DNA of 64,000 bases, from positions 2,542,001 to 2,606,000 of the forward strand of contig CP093061.1 of the NCBI GenBank assembly GCA_029027265.1. Direction: 5' to 3'. Each line of letters starts with the position of its first letter. Positions within the stretch are counted from its first letter, which is position 1. The notes below the pieces were generated by a model that was not told the DNA's origin, did no database searches, and saw nothing but the letters and a program-made list of their open reading frames with translations. Of the stretch, positions 26,182 to 35,319 are shown piece after piece. Source of the DNA: Sulfurospirillum_A sp029027265. GTDB lineage: Bacteria; Campylobacterota; Campylobacteria; Campylobacterales; Sulfurospirillaceae. Position numbers and translations under genes: made by a program.

Positions 26182-27377
26182 TATAAAACCTCAATACTAA
26201 TTGTAAGTATTTCTTTAGTTTTAGTTTCACTTTTGAATTTAAATAGTTCTCCAAGTAACCAAATATCTTTTAACAATGGTATGCCATAATCTTTACTTAA
26301 TAATGTCTCTCTATTTACTCCGCTGAGTATAAGAAGTTCTCCACGTTTGAGTCGATATGAACTATTAAGCTCTCTTTTTTGAGTTGATGGTGTTAAGCTT
26401 GGAGTAGAAGTGCTTATTAACTCTTCAATAACTAATTTTAAATCAAAATTTATTACATCATTTATAACGATCGGAGAAATATCTATTTTTAAACCTACAT
26501 CTTTATACTCTAGACTTTCAGTAGTAGATTTAGAGGTATCTTCATTTGTAACAGAACTAACCAAATAAGGTATATTTTTAACAGATGAAAAACTAACCTT
26601 ACTATGACTTCTTGCAGTCAACACTGGAGAATTTTTTATTTCTGTAAAGCCGTTTAAATCTAAATATTTAACTACTGCATAAAAACCTTGTTTTGCATTA
26701 CTTACAACATTTGAGGGAGTTGAATAAGGCATAGTTAATAAATTTAAAAAATATACTAAATTTTGAGTTGAAACTGTACTATTTTTTCCTGATGAAGTAT
26801 TTACACTTTTTTTAAATACAGAAAGATTAAAACCTCTATCTTTTAAATTATCTATATTTGTATAAAAAATATTGATTTTAAATTGAATTTGTGGATATTC
26901 TACATCTAAATATTTAATATGTTTCTCTAGTATATGAAACTTTTTATTTGTAGATTTAAAACCAACACTATTAGTTGATTTGATATATGTTGATTTTATA
27001 TCATTTATTTGAAGTAACGACCCTACATCTTCATAAACTAAATTATTTAATTTTATAGACTGATAAAAAACTTTATGCTCAGGATGTTTAATTTTGTCTA
27101 TATAATAAAACCCTTGAGAGTGTAAAAGTTGTAAATCTTTAAGATATAACATTTTTTTAAATGCAGGTAAAAGAACATAAGTTTTAGTTTTGTCAGCAAT
27201 ATAAAAAAAGATTTTATCATCTTCAACATCAGAACTAATTAAAATATTAATATGATTTTGTTCAGCAACTATATTAGCAAATTCTCTAAGTGTAACATCT
27301 ACTTTACCCGCTTGTAAACTATAGCAAACTAAAAGTAGTATCATCACCTTTTTTATTATTCTTTTTATCTTTATCAT
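26181..27377 (-). CDS. Secretin (pIV-like), copy 2
   Basis: Identical to 16193-17389, using the same signal-peptide ATG, here at 27377. Outer-membrane channel for virion export, overlapping the zot 3' end. Confidence 0.9.
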   Translation of the reverse strand: MIKIKRIIKKVMILLLVCYSLQAGKVDVTLREFANIVAEQNHINILISSDVEDDKIFFYIADKTKTYVLLPAFKKMLYLKDLQLLHSQGFYYIDKIKHPEHKVFYQSIKLNNLVYEDVGSLLQINDIKSTYIKSTNSVGFKSTNKKFHILEKHIKYLDVEYPQIQFKINIFYTNIDNLKDRGFNLSVFKKSVNTSSGKNSTVSTQNLVYFLNLLTMPYSTPSNVVSNAKQGFYAVVKYLDLNGFTEIKNSPVLTARSHSKVSFSSVKNIPYLVSSVTNEDTSKSTTESLEYKDVGLKIDISPIVINDVINFDLKLVIEELISTSTPSLTPSTQKRELNSSYRLKRGELLILSGVNRETLLSKDYGIPLLKDIWLLGELFKFKSETKTKEILTISIEVL

Positions 27378-28425
27378 TTTCTTTATCTCCAATTTGTAAG
27401 AAATTAAATGTATCTTTTTCAATTAAAACAAAAAACTTTGTAAAACTCATATCTTCAATTTGATAGAACAAACACTTTTTATCTTCCCTAATTATTTTTA
27501 TTAATAAAAGCTTTGGAAAATCTACTTTTTCATATGTACATATTTGTTTATAACAATTTATTTCAAAGAGCAGTGTTTCATATTTTTTAGATACTAATAA
27601 CTCTTTTTTTACAATATTGTCTTTAGAGTTTTTTATAATAATTTTAGAAGTAGATTTTTCAATTACTTTATCAGGAACAGAATCATTAAAACTAGATATA
27701 AATATTACAACGGCAATTCCCAAAAAGAAAAGTAAAAAAAGACTAATAAATATAAACTTTTGAACCACAGATTTAGAATAATTTTCAGCACCACTAACGT
27801 ACATATTGAATATTTCTTGAACTGCAGGGATAGTAAAATCTTTAATTGTTCCATTCATTGCCATACGACCATTACGATATTGTGTATATCTAAATTTTTT
27901 AGTTGATAGTCTAGCACTTGGAGGAATTGCCTTATAAAAATATTCTGCATTTTTTTTATACTGAGTTGCGATCAAACTCAAATCTTGTGTAATAAAAAAT
28001 AAATCTTGATGTAAATGACCATGATATGTAAGCCACCACACTAAGATTGGATCTGTTTTACAACCTAAAAAATTTTGAACTTCATCTATTGTAATTAGTA
28101 CATTATGAAGTTTAAACTCTTTTGATTTAGCTATTAGTTCTTCATCTGTTTTTTTAGACATATACATGCTATAAAGTTCAGAAAGTTTAATATATAAATC
28201 ATCAAAATCAAGTTTAACAATTTTATCAGTTTTAGTAAAATCAAATTGATTAATATTGGTGTAAGCCAACTCATAATTATGAATTGGTTTTGGTTTAAAA
28301 ATTAAAGCCATAAGTTTAGTTAACCAGGTAACCTTAGAAACATATACGAAATATTTCCAGAGTTGATACATAACGTAATATGTTTTACCACTGCGAGGAA
28401 TTCCTACTATATATGTTATTGCCAT
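27319..28425 (-). CDS. Zot/pI-family assembly ATPase, copy 2
   Basis: 368 residues, identical to 17331-18437: Walker A GIPRSGKT, Walker B ITIDEVQ, single membrane helix near 224-246. Confidence 0.93.
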   Translation of the reverse strand: MAITYIVGIPRSGKTYYVMYQLWKYFVYVSKVTWLTKLMALIFKPKPIHNYELAYTNINQFDFTKTDKIVKLDFDDLYIKLSELYSMYMSKKTDEELIAKSKEFKLHNVLITIDEVQNFLGCKTDPILVWWLTYHGHLHQDLFFITQDLSLIATQYKKNAEYFYKAIPPSARLSTKKFRYTQYRNGRMAMNGTIKDFTIPAVQEIFNMYVSGAENYSKSVVQKFIFISLFLLFFLGIAVVIFISSFNDSVPDKVIEKSTSKIIIKNSKDNIVKKELLVSKKYETLLFEINCYKQICTYEKVDFPKLLLIKIIREDKKCLFYQIEDMSFTKFFVLIEKDTFNFLQIGDKENDKDKKNNKKGDDTTFSLL

Positions 28426-28434
28426 GAGAGAAAC

Positions 28435-28824
28435 CTATAAATAATTAATTCTAGTAACATCTTGTGCCCACTGATGTACTCGGTCTAAAACTGTTAATCC
28501 TTTTTTAGATAAGAAAATAACAATAACAGAGATTAACATTGGAGAAAAAAGAGACCAAGTATCGACAAATGCATCCCAAATTCCCATACTTGCAACAACT
28601 TGTAAAGCCCAAGACACTGTATCATCAGTTGAATTATTAACCAAAGAACTAACCTTAGAAAATAAATCATAAAATTTATTAAATATAAAAATAGCAATAG
28701 TAATATAAGCACCTACAATAGCAACTTTGACTGTCATTACTAAACCATTAATAAGAGTCATAAGTCCAGCTTTACCAAGACCTAAAACAAGTTTACCACC
28801 TAAAAATTTTATTAACCAACCCAT
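28435..28824 (-). CDS. pVI-like minor coat protein, copy 2
   Basis: 129 residues, identical to 18447-18836. Hydrophobic protein between the pIII-like and Zot genes. Confidence 0.75.
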   Translation of the reverse strand: MGWLIKFLGGKLVLGLGKAGLMTLINGLVMTVKVAIVGAYITIAIFIFNKFYDLFSKVSSLVNNSTDDTVSWALQVVASMGIWDAFVDTWSLFSPMLISVIVIFLSKKGLTVLDRVHQWAQDVTRINYL

Positions 28825-28825
28825 A

Positions 28826-30157
28826 TTAAACCTTTAAAATCATACTAACAAAAAAAGATATAAACATAAAAGAAAAACCAATATAAGAAAACGTATACAT
28901 ATATTCTCTCGATTTACCTAAAGAAATGCAAGGATCAATAATGATATTTTTAGAAAGATTATCTGTAATATCAAATATGAAACTTTTAGGACAAGTAGAA
29001 ACTGTTTTAGATTTTAAAACACTTGATAAACCTTTTCCTTTTATTAAACCAACTGCACTATTAACTTGTCCTTTTACATTATCATATTGACTTTTCACAT
29101 TTGAATAGGTTTTTGTTAAATAAGATGAAGCTTTAGTAACATCTGGATTATCATCAGAACCTTTAATTAATTTATCTAATTTTTCTTCAACACCACTCAT
29201 ATTAGTAGTGGAATCAATTCCATTTATTGCTTTTACAATATCACTTGCATTTTTATTAGCGTTATCCGTTACTTTTTTAGTTTCTAATGGATAACGAGAA
29301 GTAGAACCACCACCATCTCCACCACCTTTATTAAAATTTGCTAAATTTTGGTTTATAGTACGTAAAATACTTGTTTGTGTTTTTAATTCAGGTAATAGAT
29401 TTCCATTACCAGAACCATTTGGGTTATTTGGATTACTAGGGTTAGAATTATTGGTATCAGGATTGTTTGGATTAATATTTCCATTGCCAGAACCATTTGG
29501 GTTAGAATTGTTATTATCTGGATTCTTTGGATTATTAGGTTTAACAGGAAAATAAGGGGCATCTGGAGAAACACACTTACCATAAAAATTAAAAACTAAA
29601 CCATTTGTACAAGGCTCAGGAGGTGGGTCAGAAGTTGGCTCACAAGTATAATAAGGTCTATACTCTTTGTCTATAGTTATATAAGACTTTGAGTTTTTAG
29701 GACAAGCACATTCTGGCATATTGACTAATCTTGTACTTAGAGGGCAAGGAGGATAACATTTACCATTAATTTTAATTTCACCATTTTTACAATCAGGTTC
29801 AGGAGGTGTACAAGAGATACCAACTGCAGAGACATTATAAACACGATAATTAAGTTCTCTTCTAGTCATACCAGGAACAGCAGATTTGGAAGAAACGAAA
29901 GAAGCATAGTGCATTGAAGCACGTAAACCAACACCTCTAAAAGAAGAAGAGTGCATCCATGAATAAAATTTTTTAGGTAAAAGATGTCCCTCAAATAGAT
30001 TAACCTCTTCTGTAATAATAGAACCAAGGGAGACAGCATAACAATATTCTTTACCAGCAACGATATGAGAGACAACACCTGAAGACTTAATAGTCATGAT
30101 TTGTTCAGAAAAAGCAAAAGAAGATAAAAGGATTAGGAGTATTAGTGTTTTTTTCAT
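28826..30157 (-). CDS. pIII-like receptor-binding protein, copy 2
   Basis: 443 residues, identical to 18838-20169, including both NPNGSGNGN linker units. Signal peptide, Cys-rich N domains, flexible linker and C-terminal anchor. Confidence 0.85.
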   Translation of the reverse strand: MKKTLILLILLSSFAFSEQIMTIKSSGVVSHIVAGKEYCYAVSLGSIITEEVNLFEGHLLPKKFYSWMHSSSFRGVGLRASMHYASFVSSKSAVPGMTRRELNYRVYNVSAVGISCTPPEPDCKNGEIKINGKCYPPCPLSTRLVNMPECACPKNSKSYITIDKEYRPYYTCEPTSDPPPEPCTNGLVFNFYGKCVSPDAPYFPVKPNNPKNPDNNNSNPNGSGNGNINPNNPDTNNSNPSNPNNPNGSGNGNLLPELKTQTSILRTINQNLANFNKGGGDGGGSTSRYPLETKKVTDNANKNASDIVKAINGIDSTTNMSGVEEKLDKLIKGSDDNPDVTKASSYLTKTYSNVKSQYDNVKGQVNSAVGLIKGKGLSSVLKSKTVSTCPKSFIFDITDNLSKNIIIDPCISLGKSREYMYTFSYIGFSFMFISFFVSMILKV

Positions 30158-30161
30158 TATG

Positions 30162-30290
30162 TTATCTAAAATGTTTAAATACTGAAAATACTAAAAGCAT
30201 TGGTACTGATAGTATTGTTACCCAAATCGGCATTGAGAAGAAATAATTAAAAGATGCATTTGTAGTTATTTCAAAAATAGTAAATCCCAT
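30162..30290 (-). CDS. 42-residue one-helix phage protein, copy 2
   Basis: Same sequence as 20174-20302. Candidate minor coat protein immediately upstream of pIII. Confidence 0.65.
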   Translation of the reverse strand: MGFTIFEITTNASFNYFFSMPIWVTILSVPMLLVFSVFKHFR

Positions 30291-30299
30291 TTTTATCCC

Positions 30300-30413
30300 T
30301 TATGGTTTAAGAACTATGAATACGATAGAAGAAAGCATTGATGAACAAATAAGACCAGTAAGAGCCATTAAATAGTTATAATCTTCTAACGTTAGATTTA
30401 ATTCACTAGGCAT
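30300..30413 (-). CDS. 37-residue one-helix phage protein, copy 2
   Basis: Same sequence as 20312-20425. Start overlaps the preceding stop. Confidence 0.65.
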   Translation of the reverse strand: MPSELNLTLEDYNYLMALTGLICSSMLSSIVFIVLKP

Positions 30414-30546
30414 CTTCTATACCTTTTTTAAATTTAGAAATAGCAATATTTACACTTGTTACAGAAAACAAAGAAATTGCAATAATTCCGTAAAAACTAT
30501 AAATAAAAATAGTGATGTCTAAAAAAGGAAGAGTTAAAGTATTCAT
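30406..30546 (-). CDS. 46-residue one-helix phage protein, copy 2
   Basis: Same sequence as 20418-20558. First gene after the coat terminator. Confidence 0.65.
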   Translation of the reverse strand: MNTLTLPFLDITIFIYSFYGIIAISLFSVTSVNIAISKFKKGIEDA

Positions 30547-30572
30547 TTTTAACCTTTAATGAAATTTTAAAA

Positions 30573-30616
30573 GTGCTGTCTAATTGCTTTTTTGCGAATG
30601 CTAAGCTAGACAGCAC
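30573..30616 (-). terminator. Hairpin after the major coat gene, copy 2
   Basis: Same 10-bp GTGCTGTCTA/TAGACAGCAC hairpin as at 20585-20628. Confidence 0.75.
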
Positions 30617-30626
30617 GAATTAGAAA

Positions 30627-30902
30627 TTAACCAACTTTTTTGAATTGGTGAATAGCCAAACCAATAGCGGCAACTACTGCGATTGCGGTAACAACGATTG
30701 CTACAGCTGAGTAAAATGGTCCCAAATCAAATATTCCTGAGAATTTTTGTGTACCCTCATCAAAAGTAACTGCAGCTTTTGAAGCAGTAGCACTTAATAC
30801 AGCACCTGAACCAACTACAAGTGTTTTTATACTTCTAGAAGTATTTTGAATTACTTCAACGCATTTAGACCCAAACTTTTTTAGTTCATTCATGATTTTC
30901 AT
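30627..30902 (-). CDS. Major coat protein (pVIII-like), copy 2
   Basis: 91-residue precursor, identical to 20639-20914. Leader cleaved near SATASKA; mature acidic/hydrophobic/basic coat subunit of about 48 residues. Confidence 0.88.
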   Translation of the reverse strand: MKIMNELKKFGSKCVEVIQNTSRSIKTLVVGSGAVLSATASKAAVTFDEGTQKFSGIFDLGPFYSAVAIVVTAIAVVAAIGLAIHQFKKVG

Positions 30903-30981
30903 GATATAAACTCCTTTTTATGTAGTAGACTAAACCTAGTCTCTATCAAAGGCACTTAGTTAAAAATGCCTTTTGTAGAAA

Positions 30982-31089
30982 TTAGAATTTAATTTCTTTA
31001 AAATCAAATATAAAACTAAACTCTGATTGCATTAAAAACAAAATGACAGCCAAAAAAATTATAATAAAGAAATATTGTAAATCATCCAT
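30982..31089 (-). CDS. 35-residue membrane phage protein, copy 2
   Basis: Same sequence as 20994-21101, with a strong GGAGG site. pVII/pIX-like by size and place. Confidence 0.7.
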   Translation of the reverse strand: MDDLQYFFIIIFLAVILFLMQSEFSFIFDFKEIKF

Positions 31090-31153
31090 TTATAACCTCC
31101 AATTTAAAATTACTCAATAGAACCTTACATATGTAAAATTCTATGAATAATCT

Positions 31154-31468
31154 TTATTTTTTTACCTCTAAAGGGTTTTTGTCGAATACAGTAAATTTTA
31201 AATTATCATCAGGAAAAAGATAACTACCTTTAGGTGTTGATATGAAAGCGTAAGGGATTGCAATAAATTTACCTTTTATTGCTTGTAAACTTCCTAGTAA
31301 ATCAATTGAGAACTGAACATCTTCAGTTGCTTTAATTAAATAACCCTCATTGTTTTGAGTTTCTAGTGTTGCAGTAACAGTTGCGTACTTTGTTATTTGA
31401 CCAGTGTCCTTATTCTTGCGTGATGTTGGACGAACCTCGTCTACTTGACCCATAAAAAATGTTGTCAT
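31154..31468 (-). CDS. Probable ssDNA-binding protein (pV-like), copy 2
   Basis: 104 residues, identical to 21166-21480. First gene of the leftward operon; call based on size and position. Confidence 0.6.
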   Translation of the reverse strand: MTTFFMGQVDEVRPTSRKNKDTGQITKYATVTATLETQNNEGYLIKATEDVQFSIDLLGSLQAIKGKFIAIPYAFISTPKGSYLFPDDNLKFTVFDKNPLEVKK

Positions 31469-31641
31469 GATATATTCCTTCCTCCAAAAAGATTTAAAGG
31501 CTCAACGTTGGAGGCGGAGAGCCTTTTACTTAGCTTTTCAGTCGTTCTAAGTAATTGGACTTGTTTTTTAACAATTTTGTTATAATAAGAACAAATCTTG
31601 GAGAGTTTTTATAAATTAATAAAAATCCCGAAACAAAAGAA

Positions 31642-31726
31642 GCAATAGTTGCAACTTTTATATATAATTATTGCAAAATATAGATTAATACAATCTTAAA
31701 TTTGGTAAGTTATATGCAATAATTGC
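31642..31726. promoter_or_regulatory. Candidate operator cluster GCAAT-A-ATTGC, copy 2
   Basis: Same three dyads as 21654-21738, between the divergent ssDNA-binding and HTH genes. Confidence 0.6.
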
Positions 31727-31752
31727 ATTATTTTTTAAATAAAAGGCAAATA

Positions 31753-31950
31753 ATGACAAGAATAGACCTTGCTATAGAATTAAAAATAAGTTTAAGAACA
31801 TTATCTAATTGGGAAAAGGAAAAACCTAAACTTGTGAAATTAATTAATTTAGGGCTTCAAATAGAAAATCAAATCAAAGAAACTAAAAAACATTTAATTA
31901 AATTAACAGATTTAGAAAAAGAAGCAGAAAACGGAAAATTTATAATTTAA
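31753..31950 (+). CDS. Small HTH regulator, copy 2
   Basis: 65 residues from the ATG after AAAGG, identical to 21765-21962. Candidate phage repressor. Confidence 0.65.
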   Translation: MTRIDLAIELKISLRTLSNWEKEKPKLVKLINLGLQIENQIKETKKHLIKLTDLEKEAENGKFII

Positions 31951-31978
31951 AAAATAAATAAAGCTAGGAGATTATTAA

Positions 31979-32029
31979 ATGAATAATGAAATAATAAAAC
32001 TACTGGAGGTTTTAAATAGCAAAATGTAA
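31979..32029 (+). CDS. 16-residue leader frame, copy 2
   Basis: Same short frame as 21991-22041, overlapping the proposed AUA start of the next gene. Confidence 0.4.
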   Translation: MNNEIIKLLEVLNSKM

Positions 32030-32384
32030 AAATTGTGGACAAACGTACTTTTCTAGAGAGTGTCATTGTTATGGAAAAAAAGATAATGAAAATATACAAG
32101 TAAATAAAAAAACATTACTTATAGTAATAGCAATAGCAGTAACTATTATTGCATTTATAATGATAAAAAAAGAATATGAAGAATATCAAGCAGTACAAAC
32201 AGTAAAAAAAATGTTTTATGGAACTACTGATAATGATAAAATAGAAAAAATAAATAACGAAATGATAAATCAAACAAATGACATAATGAAACAAACAAAT
32301 GAAATGTTCAAAAATATGAATGAAACAACAAATCAAATGATGAAAAGAAATAACCAATTAATAGAAAATATGAATAAAAAGTAA
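32016..32384 (+). CDS. Zn-ribbon, one-helix, coiled-coil phage protein with apparent AUA start, copy 2
   Basis: Identical to 22028-22396. The ATA after GGAGG and the upstream UAA are the same in both copies, so a random base error in one copy does not explain it. Two copies collapsed from the same reads would share an error, however. Confidence 0.55.
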   Translation: MAKCKNCGQTYFSRECHCYGKKDNENIQVNKKTLLIVIAIAVTIIAFIMIKKEYEEYQAVQTVKKMFYGTTDNDKIEKINNEMINQTNDIMKQTNEMFKNMNETTNQMMKRNNQLIENMNKK

Positions 32385-32531
32385 AAGTATAATGAAATAA
32401 ATTTCAAAAGTATTTTAAAGTATTTTAAGCTATATTTAATCGAATAATACTAACTAACTTTTTTGAACACCGTTTGTTGCCCTTGTATACTTTATAGTGA
32501 CTGACACAACCTTTTTATATATAGCCAAGAG

Positions 32532-32578
32532 CAAACAAATATTTCGCTCGTACCTCACGAAACATTTGTTTGTTTTTT
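32532..32578 (+). terminator. Intrinsic terminator of the rightward phage transcript, copy 2
   Basis: Same 15-position hairpin plus six T as at 22544-22590. Confidence 0.75.
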
Positions 32579-33337
32579 AGTCGCTACGCTTCAATGAGAA
32601 CAGTAAATCAACTTTTTTTAGTATTTTTAAAATTATGAGTTTTTAAAGACTTTTTTTTAAGTCGGAGCTTACCCTAAAGGGTCAGGCTTGGATTTTGTTC
32701 CAAAACGAGTACACGGTACTCACACAAGTGTCCTAATCCTTAAGCCAAAAGAGAAGAGCTTTCTTTTTTTTCCTCCAAAAAAAATAAACAAAAAAAATAG
32801 CCCCCAAAGTTTGGGGAAGAGCAAGAAAAGAAAAAACCAAAATATAGAGCAAGCTACAGAACAAGTTGCAGAACAAAAAAAAGAATTGAGAAAACAAGTT
32901 TTTTCTATTTAATTACAATTTTATAAAATAAAATTTAATACAAAAAGAGCAAGAGAAAAAGAAGCTATTTAGGGCGAAGTATTAAACATATTAGTTATAT
33001 ATAGAGTAGTTTTTGTTTCAGCCCTCCTTTATTGATAGAGGTTGATTACATTTAAGTAAGAGTAAACTCTTTTTACTTCACGGGATAACTATAATGAGTA
33101 CATTATATCCCTTATACCTGCGGTGCTAAGATAAATAAAAACAAACAAAAATAGGTAGGTAAATTTAATAGCATAATTGATATTTTTTAATAGTTTGCTT
33201 AAACGATATTTTATAAAAAATATATTAAATTAATAAATTAATATTTATTTTTTAATAGGGTCAGCAGTTTTAAGCAGTACATATATGTAAGTAAATAGGT
33301 CTTAAGCAAAAATAAAAAGTGGTTTATAACACACATA
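32579..33337. other. Hairpin-rich intergenic region, probable phage origin/packaging zone, copy 2
   Basis: Same sequence and hairpins as 22591-23349. No convincing gene. Two such regions in tandem would act as start and stop sites for rolling-circle release of one phage genome. Confidence 0.5.
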
Positions 33338-33352
33338 CTTCAAACCCGATGT
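33338..33352 (+). other. attR core of the prophage array
   Basis: Third copy of CTTCAAACCCGATGT. To its left is the phage end. To its right the sequence diverges from the phage version (TTGGGCGG, GTCTGAAGG, CACCTTCTC), identifying it as the displaced host half of selC. Confidence 0.88.
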
Positions 33353-33403
33353 TTGGGCGGTTGACCGTCTGAAGGTAGGTTCGATTCCTACACCTTCTCG
33401 CCA
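33353..33403 (+). pseudogene. Displaced host 3' half of selC
   Basis: With the attR core this is the original tRNA-Sec 3' half: variable arm TTTGGGCGG/CCGTCTGAAG, T arm GTAGG/CCTAC, acceptor ACCTTCTC and encoded GCCA at 33400-33403. It has no 5' half and is not a tRNA while the phage is integrated. Differences from the phage-supplied half preserve pairing through G-U pairs. Confidence 0.85.
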
Positions 33404-33819
33404 TTTTCCCTCACACATTTACATAACATAACACAATTTGAAATTTCATATATAAAAGTAACATTTAAAATAATAATTGATATAATAAAAACATTATAAA
33501 AACCTGAATTCAAATCACAAGTGCAACAAACACCTTTTTCATCATGCCATATTTCAAACAATTGCACCAAAGAAAATTTCAAACGGAGTTTTATTGTCAA
33601 TTGTTCCTATTTTATTTCCAAACATTTCAACATTACACTTCATAAAGCATAACATCATTATGGTCACAATCAAAGCATAAGACATTTATATAACCCCTAC
33701 TATTTAGCTGAATTCCTTTATATCTTTTGGGTATTTAACTATATACTCTTTTGTACCTGTAGTACTTTAAAAGACATGTTATCGTGATAAAAATTCTTTC
33801 CTTTTATTGTTTATAAAAT
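33404..33819. other. Intergenic stretch between attR and higA
   Basis: AT-rich with no convincing gene. A 70-codon frame on the minus strand (33388-33600) ends in a segment like the end of the Cys-rich protein at 34789 (NGEKV), because both read antisense out of a selC 3' half. I take it as debris of an older element. Confidence 0.4.
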
Positions 33820-34182
33820 TTAATAAGCTATCTTACTGAATAAACTCTCAAATGGAATTTTAAATTGATAATGAAGTTTTTGAATCATTTCAACTGTTAA
33901 TTTTCTCTGTCCTTTAAGTATCTTAGATACTCTTGTTTCATCCCCTAATGCACTAACTAAATCTTTTTGCTTTAAGCCTTCTTGTTCCATTCTAAATTTT
34001 ATAGCAGATATTGGGTCTGGTGCATCAATCTTATAATGTTTTTCTTCATACGCTTCTACTAAAGTAACTAATATATCCAACTCATCAAATTCTTTTGTAT
34101 TTGGTTCAGCATCCATTAATATATCTATTCTTTTTAATGCTTTATTATAATCATTTTCAATTCTAATTGGTGTGATATTCAT
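33820..34182 (-). CDS. higA: HigA-type antitoxin
   Basis: The 120-residue protein has an N-terminal HigA-like acidic helical part (ELDILVTLVEAYEEKHY) and a C-terminal helix-turn-helix (LKQKDLVSALGDETRVSKILKGQRKLT). It would bind and neutralise HigB and repress the operon. It starts one base after the toxin stop. Toxin-first order is typical of higBA. The pair lies between two selC 3' halves, so it probably arrived on an earlier element. Confidence 0.88.
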   Translation of the reverse strand: MNITPIRIENDYNKALKRIDILMDAEPNTKEFDELDILVTLVEAYEEKHYKIDAPDPISAIKFRMEQEGLKQKDLVSALGDETRVSKILKGQRKLTVEMIQKLHYQFKIPFESLFSKIAY

Positions 34183-34183
34183 T

Positions 34184-34483
34184 TTAAATCTCCTCTACAT
34201 TAATTTTATCATACTGTTTATGTGTACCAATAAAACGTATATACACAACACTTGCATGATAATTTATTTTGACAATTAGTCTATAGCTATTCCCATGTAT
34301 ATTAAAAACAACTCTATTGTTTGCAACTATACTTGCATTTCGATACTGTGCTTTTATCTGATTTGGATTTTTCCAATCAGCACCAACAGCTTCTCTATAC
34401 CAAGCTTCCAAAGAACTCTTACTATCTTTATATAATTCTTGCTCATAAAACTCTTTTAAAGTCTTTTTGGAAATAACTCTCAT
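34184..34483 (-). CDS. higB: HigB-type mRNA interferase toxin
   Basis: The 99-residue RelE/HigB-fold protein has the start MRVISKKTLKEFYE, the central PNQIKAQYRNASIVANNRVV and the basic/aromatic C-terminal strand VYIRFIGTHKQYDKI, all typical of HigB. The family cleaves mRNA on the ribosome. It is followed directly by HigA. It may serve in element maintenance or phage defence. Confidence 0.9.
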   Translation of the reverse strand: MRVISKKTLKEFYEQELYKDSKSSLEAWYREAVGADWKNPNQIKAQYRNASIVANNRVVFNIHGNSYRLIVKINYHASVVYIRFIGTHKQYDKINVEEI

Positions 34484-34809
34484 TTGTATATTATATTATT
34501 AAGTTGTCATTTTGTCAAGATATGTTTATTAAAATAACATTGTTCATAATTATGAAATATCCTACTACTTTTTAAATTCGCACTTCATATTTACAGTCAA
34601 CCGTTTTTATATAAATCACTGCCCTTACGCACCAAGGAATGGATATGCAACAGCAAGATGATGTACTGGCATTTTGACCATACTGTTGGTAAATCTGTTC
34701 GAGGTATCAATATGTTAAATTCATTGTATTATTCTAAATATATCTATAATGCATTATACGAGTGCAACAAATCAAAAAGGTATAGAGGTTAATTATAGTA
34801 AAATATAAA
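34484..34809. other. Intergenic stretch upstream of higB
   Basis: The higBA promoter should lie near 34490-34540. Further along, a plus-strand frame without a clear start (ending 34792) reads like a fragment (ICNSKMMYWHFDHTVGKSVR). I do not recognise it and treat it as possible gene debris. Confidence 0.35.
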
Positions 34810-35262
34810 CCTTAAACCCGATGTTTGGACGGTTGACTGTTTCGATTCATAAACCTTCTCGCCATTTTTCCTCACATTTTTCATCATTTTATTCCAATCC
34901 TTATCAAATACTTTTAAAATGTACTGTTTTTTATGAGGAATAAGGCAACCTGAACAATCTTGGTGTATATCATCATGGACTTTACATGTAGTTCCAAATT
35001 TTGAATTTATAGAACAGTAACTTTTTATTTTGCTCTTGGCTTGTAATCTAAATTCTGGACAAGCACAAAGGTAACAATTCAAATCTTTCATTTCATGACA
35101 TTTTTTATTTTCTTTATACAACAGACAAAAAGTAGACTCATTTTTTATCATATTTTCATATAAAAAATATTCTACTTTTTTGTCATCATTTAAATGTGTT
35201 AATTTTTCAATAATTTTTTTATGTTTTTTACTATGCTCACCTATCCATTCTAAATATGTCAC
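34789..35262 (-). CDS. Cys-rich small-domain protein, C terminus extended through the selC remnant
   Basis: The 157-residue frame has clustered cysteines: CHEMKDLNCYLCACPEF in the middle and CSGCLIPHKK later, the pattern of the cysteine-rich small domain (PF04071-like), probably a metal site. The biochemical role of that domain is not known to me. The last 20 or so residues are encoded antisense in the selC remnant. In the intact host version (33338-33413) the same frame stops after NGEKV inside the tRNA T arm, so the ancestral protein was probably about 17 residues shorter and ended within selC. It is divergent from the MFS gene. Confidence 0.65.
   Translation of the reverse strand: MTYLEWIGEHSKKHKKIIEKLTHLNDDKKVEYFLYENMIKNESTFCLLYKENKKCHEMKDLNCYLCACPEFRLQAKSKIKSYCSINSKFGTTCKVHDDIHQDCSGCLIPHKKQYILKVFDKDWNKMMKNVRKNGEKVYESKQSTVQTSGLRFIFYYN
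34810..34864 (+). pseudogene. Degraded second selC 3' half (older att remnant)
   Basis: CTTAAACCCGATGTTTGGAC, then a shortened variable/T arm, then ACCTTCTCGCCA, matches the attR host half at 33338-33403 with one base lost in the core and a deletion of the GAAGGTAGG region. The match continues for about 15 bases past CCA. It marks the far end of an earlier integration that left higBA behind. Confidence 0.78.
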
Positions 35263-35319
35263 TTAAGTTCCTTTTAGATATAATCAAATCACCTATACAA
35301 TTATACAAAAAGAATAACA

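Larger units (their letters stand above)
23350..33337 (-). mobile_element. Inovirus prophage, copy 2 (tandem)
   Basis: This is the second, head-to-tail copy of the 9,988-bp filamentous phage. Every coding frame has the same protein sequence as in copy 1 at an offset of 9,988. Tandem arrays of this sort let a replicative genome form by rolling-circle replication from one origin to the next, as known for CTX phage. Confidence 0.92.

Noticed and set aside
33388..33600. 70-codon minus-strand frame
   Set aside because: Ends antisense inside the displaced selC half and has no good ribosome site; probably debris.
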